64,000 nucleotides of DNA from Septoria linicola. Lineage: Eukaryota > Ascomycota > Dothideomycetes > Mycosphaerellales > Mycosphaerellaceae. The notes under the pieces are model-generated. The model searched no databases. It was not told where the DNA came from and saw nothing but the letters and a program-made list of their open reading frames with translations. A program made the translations under genes and the position numbers. The stretch is from positions 2,480,001 through 2,544,000 of the forward strand of contig CP099424.1 of assembly GCA_024114885.1 (NCBI GenBank), given 5' to 3'. Shown piece after piece: positions 19,200 through 29,818 of this stretch (positions are counted from its first letter, which is position 1; every line of letters begins with the position of its first letter).

Positions 19200-19760
19200 T
19201 ATTATACTAGACGCCTCTAACTATTAGTTTTACGCGCTAGCGACATAGCAGAAGTAGCTAAATAAAGTAGAAGGTAGAGATAGTATAAAAAGAAAGGTTA
19301 TAAAGAATAGTCTACGTAAGTTTAATAAAGCTAGCTATATTATAGAGATAGCTAAGGGCGTTACTACTATTATACTATACTTATAGTATAAGCGTCTAAG
19401 TCTCAAAGAGGAGTATAAGACGGTAGTAGGAGGGCTACCTTATACGTACTATATACGTATAGCTAAGTCTAGTTATTAGGCTAGTAAAATAGTTAGTAAT
19501 AATAAGGATAGCGAGTCTAGTAGCGAGTCTAGCGAGTTAGAGGAGCTCCGTGTCCGTATAAAGGTATTAGAGGATAGGCTTAATAGGATAGATAGTGCTA
19601 TAGGAACGATAAATAGCTAGATTAACTAGCTTAAGGCGGAGGCTAATAGTAAGGCTCGCGACGTATAGAGTCTATAGAAGGCTATATAGCTAAAAGAGGA
19701 CATTCCTAAGCCTATTATAGTCTAGTTAGTATAGCGAGTTTATAAGTAATCGAACTACGA
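19200..19760 (+). pseudogene. RIP-ruined coiled-coil protein gene of the transposon
   Basis: One plus-strand frame reads as protein apart from TAG stops at positions where Trp or Gln codons would be expected. Recognisable pieces are KRKVIKNSLRKFNKASYIIE, YKRLSLKEEYKTVVGGLPY and a heptad-like LEELRVRIKVLEDRLNRIDS, which predicts a coiled coil. TAG (from TGG or CAG) is the stop expected from C-to-T/G-to-A mutation. The gene faces the transposase gene from the opposite end of the element. The start and end are approximate, and I do not recognise the family. It could be a second element-encoded protein or captured host sequence. Confidence 0.5.
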
Positions 19761-21749
19761 GTTACTACGAGTATAAAAACTAATATCTACTCTTATCCTA
19801 TCCTAGTATACTAATTCCTCTAATCTTATCTTCCTTAGGCTATAATTTAACTAGTATTTACTCTACGAGTCCGTAGCGAGTACTATTTGCCGCTACTCCT
19901 CGTTACTCTACTAGTATACTCTGCCTACAGCTTCTTCTATCGCTTCGGTAATAGCTTTACTACTTATTAGACTAGCTATTTAGACAGCGTTAGTTACGCT
20001 AGCTCTATAGTAGTCTATTTATTATATTATTACTATTATATAGGCTCGGTAGGCTCGGTAAGCTCGGTAGACGTATAAATAGTATCCTATTATTTAATCC
20101 GCTTAAAAGCCTACGAGGTCTACTATAAATTAGACTCCCTACGTTTAGCTATACTCGTAGAGGACTCGTCGTATAATAAATCTATTATTTTAGGTATAGT
20201 ATAACGGTTAGATACGTGTACCTACTACGTAGGCTTTTCTTACTTAATAGTAGGCTTATTATCCTATTTAATACTCTTAAAGATAGCCGATAAAGTACTC
20301 GCTACTTTACTCGTAATAGTACTCTCTCGATTCTTTTACTTATTCTTTGCCTACTTTAGCGGCTTTAGTTATAGTATTAGCGTCTCTTTATAGATAAGAA
20401 GCTTAATAAGATATGTTTAAGTGTCTACTACCTTCGCCTTTAGCTACTTAAACACCTCTATAACTATTCTAATACCTTGTTCCTTAGGCCTCTTAATAGT
20501 AGTATTAGAGATCCTCTATAGAACCTATAATTCATTAAACTATATAAAGAATATATGTTCTTTATAATCGTCTAGTTCCTAGATTAGATAATAAGGTAGA
20601 TTATCTATACCGAAACGATAGAGGACGAAGTTATCTAACCGATCGCTACGCTATATATCGAATATAGTATTTGTAAAGACGTTACTAATACTCTAGTAGC
20701 ATTATAGCTTACTATACTTCTATATGTTCTTCGTCCTAGTTTGTTAGAATATAACGTGTTACGTCTATACTTTATAGGTATAGTTAAAAGTAATAACTAG
20801 CGTTAGAGTACGTTATTTAATAGCTTCTAGCCGCGGTAGAGGTATAGATAATAGTCGTTATAATAGAGGTATCGATCTAGTATTAGGAGCAGGCCTTAGT
20901 CTATACCTCTAGTTTATAATATTACGTACGGCGTTAGTATACTATAGAATTGAACTAAATAACTAATAGGTAGGAGCTATAGGAGCCGTAGGAACGATAC
21001 TCGTAGGGCGACTCGTAGATACTGTCGGTATAGCTATAGTCTCGTAGATAAACTACTTAGTTAGCGGATTAGGGTTCCTTATATAGTAGGCACTATAGAA
21101 AGTATAGCCTTTAAATATACTAGTACTATATTGTTTACCTGTCTATAAATAGTACAGATCCTAGAGTAGTACTTTAATATCGGCTATAATTATAGTAAAA
21201 GGTATAGTATATATAGGATAACGTTATAGAGAAGAGAAGGGTAAAGAAGGACGATATAATATCGAAAGTATATACTCGCTAAGCCTCGTACGCTAACTCG
21301 TAGAGCGGGGTATATAACTAAATTTACTACGCTAATCTATACTATTTACTAGAGGTAGATTAGTTACAAACTCTATTACTCCGGTATTATCGTTAGTAAT
21401 TAGCTAGCTATTAGACGCGTTAAATATATCTTATATCTATCGTAAAGGGATCTATTAGCGTACTACTAGTAGCTTTTTAAGCTCGTATAGTATTAGCTAT
21501 TGTTCGGACATAATATGTTTATAGATAAGAGAGCGTAAGCGTTTATAAGTAAACTTATAAAGGCGCTTACTATCGTCGTTATACGTACTACTATCGATAG
21601 GTAAAAGGACGTTATATTTATATAGAGTAGACGTATACTATTAAAGGGTCTCTTTAGGTAGATAGGCTTCAAGATCTACTATTTAGTTAGCGAGTTATAG
21701 TAGCGAGTACTATCGAGTACGAACCGAATCCTATAAGTTCCTACTCTAT

Positions 21750-23073
21750 ATTATCTAGTACCCTATTAGGTAGTAGTATAGATTAGTAAGTATAGCCGCT
21801 TAGTATAGGATAATAGCGTAATATATATAGAATACCTAGAATAGAATATAGTCGTTTCTTACGTTAATTACGTATACTATAATTATTCTATATATATATA
21901 AACTCTATAACTATAGTACGTATTATCGGTATATAGATCGCTAAGAAGGTAATCCTATCTACGAGCGAATCTTCTTAATAGAGTAACGCTCTATATATCT
22001 TATAGAAGTAGGATCTCTATAGTAATAAGATAGGCGCTTATTAGTTCTACTACGCCTTAATACGCTAGTTTATCTTACTTGTTCTATACTTAAAACACTA
22101 GTTAAATTCTAGTAGTAGTAATAGCTCTCTACTCTTACGCACGATCTACTTATTCTCTATATTATAGATCGCTTATCGAACCTTATAATAAGTATCTATA
22201 GCGAGTATTGTTTCTATACTATAGTCGGAGCGAATAATTTAAGGCGCTATATTACTGTAGCGTAGTATTATAAGATATTAAGCTAGTACTAATACGGTAG
22301 TCCGTCTAGTAATACCGTAGTAAATCTACTTAATATAGCGCGAATAGATATCGATTCTAGTATAGATCTATATACTATAGAACTCGAATTTGTAGTATAT
22401 ATCTATTAAGGTTACGAAGCTAGGTCTAGGTATAATAACGGCTCTATAATACTCGCGTGTACGCTCTATCTAGCGTCGAATACTCTTAGGATTAAGTCGC
22501 TTTACTATACTATAAATTCGGTTACTACGAGTGTTAGCTACGAGTTAGTATACGCTAGTAGCGAGTGCCCTACTATCCGATAATATTATACTTGCTCTAT
22601 AGATACGTATATAGGTTTCTCCTACTATACGTCTTAACTATAGCTTTATTAAGCTTAATAGTAAGTATAGCCTTAATCTTAGCTTTCGTAGTAGTATACT
22701 CCTCTCTATACTTCCTTTTTATAAGCTTTATACGTCTTCTTATCTTACTATACTATTTCTTAGTAATATTATAGCTATCAATCTTTAGGAGCTCTACGGC
22801 TACCTCGTCCGAGAGCCGTAAGTCGTAGAATATAAAGGTAATCTACTATTCTAATACTTATAGATTATTTAGTATATACTATACGCGTCTATTATTCTTC
22901 CTAGCGCTCTAGATACCCTATGTTACTATTAATCGTCCAATTGTTCTCGTAGTTATGTCGACATAGTAGACGTCTCGGAGGTCTTTTTAAATAGTTACTT
23001 TAGATACTCTAGCCTTAAGGCACTCGGTAATCTACGTACGGTATAGTTCGTAGTCTCTAGTAGTGGGAGGCAT
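21750..23073 (-). pseudogene. RIP-ruined DDE (integrase-core) transposase gene
   Basis: The minus strand from ATG 23071-23073 reads MPPTTRDYELYRT and then one frame with many TAG stops. Pieces of a fungal integrase-core DDE transposase survive: IDIYSRYIK (first catalytic Asp region, near 22350), IIRSDYSIET (second Asp, near 22230), a segment near 22050 where the usual conserved Asn-Gln-Arg-Ile-Glu-Ala-Trp-Trp block now carries stops and Lys in place of the catalytic Glu, and LVDRITFLAIYIPIIRT (near 21930). The stops fall where Trp and Gln codons belong, as RIP would cause. About 440 codons fits the family. The gene cannot encode an active enzyme. The C-terminal end is approximate. Family recognition is from memory of conserved motifs. 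Confidence 0.8.
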
Positions 23074-23155
23074 AGCAGCGAGTGTGTAGAGAGTGCACAG
23101 AGAGTATTAGGCGTGGATGTAATGCAAACTATCATTGAATCATTGAGAAATCTTC

Positions 23156-23184
23156 ATGTCTCGGTGGGACGTATGGGCCTCGGT
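23156..23184 (-). repeat. Right terminal inverted repeat
   Basis: This is the inverse copy of the left repeat: a perfect 21 bp at 23156-23176 and CTCGGT at 23179-23184. It ends 114 bp before the SLH1 start codon. About 80 bp just inside it also retain normal CpA/TpG content. Confidence 0.9.
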
Positions 23185-23298
23185 ACAGCAGCAGCACAAG
23201 CGTGAACTCTAAAACATCGCATGTGCACGCATCATCGCACTTTGCTTTCTGCATTTCGACTTTCTCCTCGTACACGCACTTTGTGAGACAAGGACATT

Positions 23299-26200
23299 AT
23301 GCCCTCTTCAGTAGAGGCTGCGGCGTCGCAATGGCTCGAGCAGTTGGCTGCTATGCGAGCAGCTATTGCAGAGCTCAAGCTGCCAGAGACGAATGGCGAA
23401 CAGAAAGAGACAGCATCTGAGATTGACGACTTGGACCTGGATTTGGACGACGATGATCTGTCGCCAGCTTCAGGAGACGATATCTGGGATCTGATCAGCG
23501 AAGAGGAGGACGAGACATTCAGCGAAGAGAGCGAAGAGATTCCCGCCACTACTGCATCTTCCACTGGGCAGGTCAAGGATGGCTCGAGAGAGTGGCTGCA
23601 GAACAAGTGCCAGAATGTCGCCAACAAAGGCAGCGGACTGGAAGCCAGCGCTCTTCAAGATCAGATCATTGCTGTGCTTGCATCCGACAGCAGCGATGAC
23701 GAGCTGCAGATGACATTGGCAGATATATTAGGCTTTGAGGAGCTCGATCTAGTTGGAGATATCCTCAAGTATCGCAAAACGATTCTTACTGCTCCTGCTG
23801 CTCAAGCTCCATCTGGGGGCATCCTTTCAAAAGCAGAACGCGAAGCTCGTCTTCGCGAGCAGGACCGATCACACAAAAGCGCTCCTCTTGCCGCAGCGCA
23901 GAATCGCTCGCAGGCGGAGTATCCGCATATCTACAAAGCTCACGATGCGGGAAATACCTTGTCTTCACACGGCAAGAAGTATGCCCTCCCGATGGGCAGT
24001 GAACGCGTGGAGAGGGAGAAGTACGAAGAGTACAGTATTCCCGCGAATCGAATCGGAGTGCTGGGTCAGCACCAGAAACTTGTGGATATCAAGGATATGG
24101 ATGGGCTTTGCAAGCGTACGTTCAAGGGCTACAAGTCGCTGAATCGTATGCAGAGTTTGGTGTACCCAGTTGCCTATAACACGAGCGAGAACATGCTAAT
24201 TTGCGCTCCGACTGGTGCGGGAAAAACTGATGCGGCAATGCTCACGATTCTGAATACTGTGGCGAAGAACATTCATCCAAACCCGATCGAGGAGCCAGAC
24301 GCGACTGAATTTGCAGTGCATGTGCAAGACTTCAAGATTGTCTATGTGGCGCCGATGAAGGCGCTCGCGGCTGAGATTACGGACAAGTTGGGAAAGAGAC
24401 TTGCTTGGCTTGGGATCCAAGTCAGAGAGCTGACTGGTGATATGCAACTTACCAAGGCGGAGATTGTGGCTACGCAGATTATTGTGACAACGCCTGAGAA
24501 GTGGGATGTTGTTACGAGAAAGTCGACTGGAGATACTGAGCTGGTCCAGAAAGTGAGACTTCTGATCATCGATGAGGTACACATGCTCCACGACGAGAGA
24601 GGTGCGGTGCTGGAGTCCCTGGTTGCACGAACGGAGCGACAAGTTGAGAGCACACAATCTCTGATCAGAATTGTGGGACTCAGTGCTACGCTGCCGAACT
24701 ATGTGGATGTCGCGGACTTTCTCAAGGTCAACAGGATGGCTGGATTATTCTTCTTTGATCAATCGTTCAGACCTGTCCCGCTAGAACAGCACTTCATTGG
24801 TGTCAAAGGCAAGCCTGGCACGAAGACGAGTCGAGACAACATCGACAACGTGGCGTTCGAAAAGGTCAAGGATATGCTGGAGTGTGGACATCAAATCATG
24901 GTGTTTGTGCACAGCAGAAAAGATACTGTCAAGACGGCAAGAATGCTATACGAAATGGCAACGGAGCAGGGTTTGACAGACCTGTTTGATCCAAGTTTGT
25001 CGGAAGGCTACTCGCAAGCTCTGAAGGATGTAAAGCAGTCGAAAGGGAAAGAGATCAGAGAGCTCGTGGCGAAAGGCATGGGCACTCATCATGCTGGAAT
25101 GCCTCGATCGGATCGTAATCTTGTCGAGAGGCTGTTTGCAGAAGGTGTGCTGAAGGTACTCTGCTGTACTGCCACCCTTGCGTGGGGTGTCAATTTGCCC
25201 GCCGCGGCTGTCATCATCAAGGGTACACAGTTGTACAGCGCCGAAGCTGGTAAATTTGTCGATGTCGGTATTCTGGATGTTCTGCAGATCTTCGGTCGTG
25301 CTGGTCGACCTCAATTCCAGGACACTGGTATCGGCATGATCTTGACGACCCAGGACAAGTTGCAGCATTACTTGACTGCTGTCACGCAGCAACAGCCGAT
25401 CGAGAGTCAGTTCAGCAAGAAACTGATCGACAATTTGAACGCCGAGATTGCGCTTGGTACTGTCACCAGCGTTCCCGAAGCCATTACGTGGATGGGTTAC
25501 TCCTATCTCTTCGTCCGAATGAAGAGGAACCCGATTGCGTATGGCATTGAATGGGCTGAGATCCAGCGGGATCCAAATCTCGTACAGAGGAGGCGAGACT
25601 TGATCATTCGTGCTGCCCGAGTCTTGCAACAGAGTCAGATGATCATCTTCAACGAGACCACAGAAGAACTTCGAGCCAAGGATGTAGGCAGAATTGCAAG
25701 TCAGTTCTACGTTCTGCAGACCAGTGTCGAGATTTTCAACACAATGATGCGACCACAAGCCACTGAGGCAGACATTCTCAAGATGATCAGCATGAGTGGA
25801 GAGTTCGACAACATCACCAGTCGCGAGAGTGAAGAGAAAGAGCTTATGAGGCTGAAAGAGAATGCCGCGCCATGCGACATTGAAGGTGGCATCGGCACTC
25901 AGCAAGGCAAGACAAATGTGCTGTTGCAGTCGTACATCAGCAAAGCCAACCTTGAGGACTTCACACTGGTCTCGGATACTGCATACGTCGCCCAGAACGC
26001 AGCACGTATCTGTCGAGCACTCTTCATGATTGCATTGAATAGGCGATGGGGCTTTCAATGTCTGGTACTGTTAAGCATGTGCAAGAGTATTGAGAAGAGA
26101 GTGTGGCCATACGAGCATCCTTTCCATCAGTTCGACCTGCCTCAGAGTATCATCAGGCAGCTGGATGAAAAGGGCAGCACAGCGTCGATCGAGTCGCTTC

Positions 26201-29200
26201 GAGACATGGAGAGTGCCGAGATCGGCAGCCTCGTGCACAATCAGAAGATGGGAGGCACGATTGGCAAGCTTCTGGACAACTTCCCTACACTGACTGTGGA
26301 AGCTGAGATCGCACCTCTGAACCGAGATGTGCTCCGCGTCAAGCTCTTCATCACACCAGAGTTCAGGTGGAATGACCGACACCATGGCAAGAGTGAAAGC
26401 TACTGGATTTGGGTCGAGAACAGCGAGACCAGTGATATCTATCATCACGAGTACTTCATCCTCAGCAGGAAGAAGCTCTACGATGATCATGAGCTCAATT
26501 TCACAATTCCGCTATCAGATCCGCTGCCGAGCCAGATATATGTTCGTGCTGTGAGCGATCGCTGGCTGGGTGCAGAGACTGTCACGCCTGTCTCGTTTCA
26601 GCATCTGATAAGACCAGATACCGAGAGTGTGTACACTGACCTGCTGAATCTGCAGCCACTGCCAATCAAAGCGCTCAAGAACCCACTTCTGGAAGAGATC
26701 TACGGACAACGTTTCCAGTTTTTCAATCCGATGCAGACGCAGCTCTTCCACTGCATGTATCACACTCCCGCAAATGTCCTGCTTGGCTCACCGACAGGAT
26801 CTGGCAAGACCATTGCCGCTGAGCTATCCATGTGGTGGGCTTTCCGCGAGAAGCCTGGTAGCAAGGTCGTTTACATTGCGCCCATGAAAGCTCTGGTCCG
26901 CGAACGTGTCCAAGATTGGCAGAAGCGCTTGACGCGACAAATGGGCTTGAAGCTGGTCGAGTTGACTGGTGACAATACTCCTGATACACGCACTATCCGA
27001 GACGCAGACATCATCGTCACTACACCTGAGAAGTGGGATGGTATTTCGCGTTCCTGGCAGACAAGAAGCTACGTCCAGCAAGTCAGTCTTGTCATCATTG
27101 ACGAGATCCATCTCCTCGGTGGTGATCGTGGACCAATTCTGGAGATCATTGTCAGTCGTATGAATTACATTGCTTCGCAGAAGAAAGGCTCAGTGCGAAT
27201 CGTGGGCATGAGTACGGCTTGTGCTAATGCCATGGACCTTGCAAACTGGCTGGGCGTCAAGGAAGGCTTGTTCAACTTCCGCCACTCTGTGCGCCCTGTA
27301 CCGCTGGAGATCTATATCGATGGCTTCCCGGAGCAGAGAGGTTTCTGCCCATTGATGGAAAGCATGAATCGGCCGACCTTCTTAGCTATCAAGTCGCACA
27401 GCCCGAGCAAGCCTGTCATTGTGTTTGTGGCTTCACGAAGACAGACAAGGCTTACTGCGAGGTCATTGATCAATCTTTGTGGTATGGAGGATAACCCGAG
27501 AAGATTCATGCACATGTCTGAGGACGACCTTGCGCTCAATACTGAGCGGGTCAAGGATGATGCGCTGCGGGAAGCACTCAGCTTTGGCATTGGCTTGCAT
27601 CATGCTGGTCTTGTGGAGTCCGATCGCTCGTTGTCCGAAGAGCTGTTCGCAAACAACAAGATTCAGATCTTGGTCGCGACAAGTACACTCGCCTGGGGTG
27701 TCAACTTGCCTGCCCATCTGGTCGTTGTCAAGGGCACGCAGTTCTTCGACGCCAAGATTGAAGGCTATAAAGACATGGATCTTACTGATGTGCTGCAAAT
27801 GTTAGGTCGAGCTGGACGCCCGCAATTCGATACTTCTGGTATCGCGAGAATCTTTACGCAAGATTCCAAGAAGGCATTCTATAAGCACTTCTTACATACT
27901 GGCTTTCCTGTCGAGTCAAGCTTGCACAATGTGCTGGACAACCACTTGGGAGCTGAAGTCTCTGCTGAGACGATCGCCACAAAGCAGGATGCACTGGACT
28001 ACTTGACGTGGACCTTCTTCTTCCGTCGTCTGCACAAGAACCCGTCTTATTACGGTCTCGAGATTTCTGCTGAAGAGAACAACACGATTGCTGCTCAACA
28101 GGCTGCCAATGAGTTCATGATCGAGATGGTCGATAAGTCTCTTGGCGAGCTCGCCGACTCGAAGTGTATCTCCATTATGCCAAATGGCGATATCGATCCT
28201 ACACCTCTGGGCAAGATCATGAGTTACTACTATCTCTCGCACAAGACGATTCGTACTCTGACTGAACATGCAAAGCCTACTGCCACTTTCGAGGATGTCC
28301 TAGGCTGGATGTGCCGTGCCACAGAGTACGATGAGCTGCCAGTTCGTCACAATGAGGATCTGATCAATGCCGAGCTTTCGAAGAACTTGCCTATCGACGC
28401 CGAGAAGCTGGGTCTCGTGATGTGGGATCCTCACGTCAAAGCTCATCTCCTACTGCAGGCGCACTTTTCACGCATCGACCTGCCGATCAGCGATTATGTG
28501 GGTGACCAGAACTCCGTCCTTGATCAGGCCATTCGTATCTTGCAGGCCTCCATCGATGTCCTGACCGAGCTGGGCTACTTGCAGAGTTGCAAGATGATGA
28601 TGGTCCTGCTTCAATGCGTCAAAAGTGGACGATGGCCAGATGATGGACCACTCGCGGTCTTCCCCGGCGTCAGTCCCGAGAAGGAGAAGAAGAGGATTGC
28701 TGCGGGTGAGGGCGCCAAGCCAAAGACTCTCATCGAAGCGACGACAAGTGACAGAGGAGTCATCGAGGCTGCATTGAGACAGATGGGCCTGCCGAACGCA
28801 AGTCACGGCCGCGTCTTCAAGCCCCTTAGTCAACTCCCCCAACTCCGCATCGCCGTTAACGAGGTTAATGCCCTCGGCCTCAGCGTCAACCTCTCTCGCA
28901 CCAACGCCGTCACAGACAAATCCCATCGCATCTACGCTCCTCGCTACCCCAAGCCACAAACGGAAGGTTACTTCTTGATTGTGCATGACGCCTCCAATGG
29001 AGAAATCTACGCCATGAAGCGTGTTAGTTGGCCTTCGCCTGATAAGAACAGAGGTGGCAATGTCAGCAAGCCGAGCACGAAGAGTAGTGTCAAATTGCCT
29101 GAAGCTGATGTGGAAAGGAAGGTGAGGGTTGTGGTTGTGAGTGATAGTTATATCGGCATGGAGTGGGTGCTGGAGGATGTGGAGGTGCCGCCTGTGCCGA

Positions 29201-29238
29201 GGGTTGTGGATGATGGGTTGAAGAAGGGGAAGGAGTAA
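23299..29238 (+). CDS. SLH1: Slh1/ASCC3-type RNA helicase of the ribosome quality-control trigger complex
   Basis: Single exon, 1979 residues. Slh1 (ASCC3 in animals) is the motor of the RQT complex, which splits collided ribosomes. Two Ski2-like helicase cassettes each followed by a Sec63-type domain are visible. Cassette 1: Walker A APTGAGKTDAAM (about residue 303), DEVH in LLIIDEVHMLHDERG (about 424), SATLPNYVDVADFL and GRAGRPQFQDTG. Cassette 2: GSPTGSGKTIAAELSMWWAF (about 1163), DEIH in VIIDEIHLLGGDRG (about 1268) and GRAGRPQFDTSG. An acidic N-terminal segment precedes them. The length (yeast Slh1 1967) and the second-cassette Walker A favour Slh1 over the spliceosomal Brr2. Both cassettes keep intact ATPase motifs. 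The right end of the transposon lies only 114 bp upstream of the start codon, so its promoter may include element sequence. Confidence 0.9.
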   Translation: MPSSVEAAASQWLEQLAAMRAAIAELKLPETNGEQKETASEIDDLDLDLDDDDLSPASGDDIWDLISEEEDETFSEESEEIPATTASSTGQVKDGSREWLQNKCQNVANKGSGLEASALQDQIIAVLASDSSDDELQMTLADILGFEELDLVGDILKYRKTILTAPAAQAPSGGILSKAEREARLREQDRSHKSAPLAAAQNRSQAEYPHIYKAHDAGNTLSSHGKKYALPMGSERVEREKYEEYSIPANRIGVLGQHQKLVDIKDMDGLCKRTFKGYKSLNRMQSLVYPVAYNTSENMLICAPTGAGKTDAAMLTILNTVAKNIHPNPIEEPDATEFAVHVQDFKIVYVAPMKALAAEITDKLGKRLAWLGIQVRELTGDMQLTKAEIVATQIIVTTPEKWDVVTRKSTGDTELVQKVRLLIIDEVHMLHDERGAVLESLVARTERQVESTQSLIRIVGLSATLPNYVDVADFLKVNRMAGLFFFDQSFRPVPLEQHFIGVKGKPGTKTSRDNIDNVAFEKVKDMLECGHQIMVFVHSRKDTVKTARMLYEMATEQGLTDLFDPSLSEGYSQALKDVKQSKGKEIRELVAKGMGTHHAGMPRSDRNLVERLFAEGVLKVLCCTATLAWGVNLPAAAVIIKGTQLYSAEAGKFVDVGILDVLQIFGRAGRPQFQDTGIGMILTTQDKLQHYLTAVTQQQPIESQFSKKLIDNLNAEIALGTVTSVPEAITWMGYSYLFVRMKRNPIAYGIEWAEIQRDPNLVQRRRDLIIRAARVLQQSQMIIFNETTEELRAKDVGRIASQFYVLQTSVEIFNTMMRPQATEADILKMISMSGEFDNITSRESEEKELMRLKENAAPCDIEGGIGTQQGKTNVLLQSYISKANLEDFTLVSDTAYVAQNAARICRALFMIALNRRWGFQCLVLLSMCKSIEKRVWPYEHPFHQFDLPQSIIRQLDEKGSTASIESLRDMESAEIGSLVHNQKMGGTIGKLLDNFPTLTVEAEIAPLNRDVLRVKLFITPEFRWNDRHHGKSESYWIWVENSETSDIYHHEYFILSRKKLYDDHELNFTIPLSDPLPSQIYVRAVSDRWLGAETVTPVSFQHLIRPDTESVYTDLLNLQPLPIKALKNPLLEEIYGQRFQFFNPMQTQLFHCMYHTPANVLLGSPTGSGKTIAAELSMWWAFREKPGSKVVYIAPMKALVRERVQDWQKRLTRQMGLKLVELTGDNTPDTRTIRDADIIVTTPEKWDGISRSWQTRSYVQQVSLVIIDEIHLLGGDRGPILEIIVSRMNYIASQKKGSVRIVGMSTACANAMDLANWLGVKEGLFNFRHSVRPVPLEIYIDGFPEQRGFCPLMESMNRPTFLAIKSHSPSKPVIVFVASRRQTRLTARSLINLCGMEDNPRRFMHMSEDDLALNTERVKDDALREALSFGIGLHHAGLVESDRSLSEELFANNKIQILVATSTLAWGVNLPAHLVVVKGTQFFDAKIEGYKDMDLTDVLQMLGRAGRPQFDTSGIARIFTQDSKKAFYKHFLHTGFPVESSLHNVLDNHLGAEVSAETIATKQDALDYLTWTFFFRRLHKNPSYYGLEISAEENNTIAAQQAANEFMIEMVDKSLGELADSKCISIMPNGDIDPTPLGKIMSYYYLSHKTIRTLTEHAKPTATFEDVLGWMCRATEYDELPVRHNEDLINAELSKNLPIDAEKLGLVMWDPHVKAHLLLQAHFSRIDLPISDYVGDQNSVLDQAIRILQASIDVLTELGYLQSCKMMMVLLQCVKSGRWPDDGPLAVFPGVSPEKEKKRIAAGEGAKPKTLIEATTSDRGVIEAALRQMGLPNASHGRVFKPLSQLPQLRIAVNEVNALGLSVNLSRTNAVTDKSHRIYAPRYPKPQTEGYFLIVHDASNGEIYAMKRVSWPSPDKNRGGNVSKPSTKSSVKLPEADVERKVRVVVVSDSYIGMEWVLEDVEVPPVPRVVDDGLKKGKE

Positions 29239-29818
29239 ATTATCACGAGAAGTTACGAGGAGGGTGCATAGCGATGTGTTATGAGTATCTATATGAGGCA
29301 ATGAGATATGATTGTGTACAGGGTGCGGCTCCATGCTGCGTTTGGTTCTGTGTCGGGATTCGTGAAGCAACTTCCAAAGGTGCTCTCTACCGCGCAGAGG
29401 AACAGCACAACCGCGAGCGACTTGGACGAGACGACTAACCGAAGACGATGCTATTATGCCTCGATACCTAGAGCCGTCTCGCCAATGCGGCTCCAAACCA
29501 CGCTACCTGAGGCGACAAACCATGGGCATCTACTTTGCCTACATAACAAGTATGCCATGGACATGCGCAGCCAGAGGCAGCGCACAACGAATCGCGGAAC
29601 ACTGCGGCTGGGACTGAACTGCATAATCCGTCGATGCTCTTCCGCCCGGGTGTTTGCCGGGGCGTCGTGCAGTGAAAGTGAAGGAAGCACAATCACTGGA
29701 CCCCACGCACTAGTGGCTTCTTTGAAATTCCAGCCAGAAGACCTTCTGCATCGCATCTGGATTCTGTCCCTGCTCAACCACTGGCTCAACGCCTTGAGTC
29801 TCAACCCTCGATCGGAGA
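29239..29818. other. Intergenic between SLH1 and first BTB gene
   Basis: About 580 bp containing the SLH1 3'UTR and the promoter of the first BTB gene. The open frames here have no protein-like features. Confidence 0.5.

Larger units (their letters stand above)
18706..23184. mobile_element. RIP-degraded terminal-inverted-repeat DNA transposon (~4.5 kb)
   Basis: The element is bounded by inverted repeats at 18706-18734 and 23156-23184. Between about 18960 and 23070 the DNA is extremely TA-rich and almost lacks CpA and TpG while CpG survives; many text lines of 60 bases contain none. That is the footprint of repeat-induced point mutation or a similar C-to-T process. Two ruined coding regions can still be read: a DDE transposase on the minus strand at the right end and a coiled-coil protein on the plus strand at the left. 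The middle (about 19800-21700) holds no readable gene. The element sits in the intergenic region of the divergent genes DAD4 and SLH1. A TA dinucleotide lies at equivalent places inside both ends, which may mark a TA target duplication; a longer direct duplication was not found. Confidence 0.88.

Noticed and set aside
22565..22774. A 69-residue hydrophobic open frame inside the TA-rich block
   Set aside because: It is a by-product of TA-rich, RIP-mutated DNA; it runs opposite to the readable transposase frame and consists almost only of Leu, Ile, Tyr, Val and Ser.
18706..23184. Possibility that the TA-rich block is a centromere or an LTR retrotransposon relic
   Set aside because: It has precise inverted, not direct, terminal repeats, is only 4.5 kb long, and carries integrase-core transposase motifs without reverse transcriptase-like remains.
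23299..29238. Assignment of the large helicase as Brr2
   Set aside because: Total length near 1980 and the GSPTGSGKTIAAEL second-cassette Walker A fit Slh1/ASCC3 better; Brr2 is usually about 2150-2200 residues with a longer N-terminal region.
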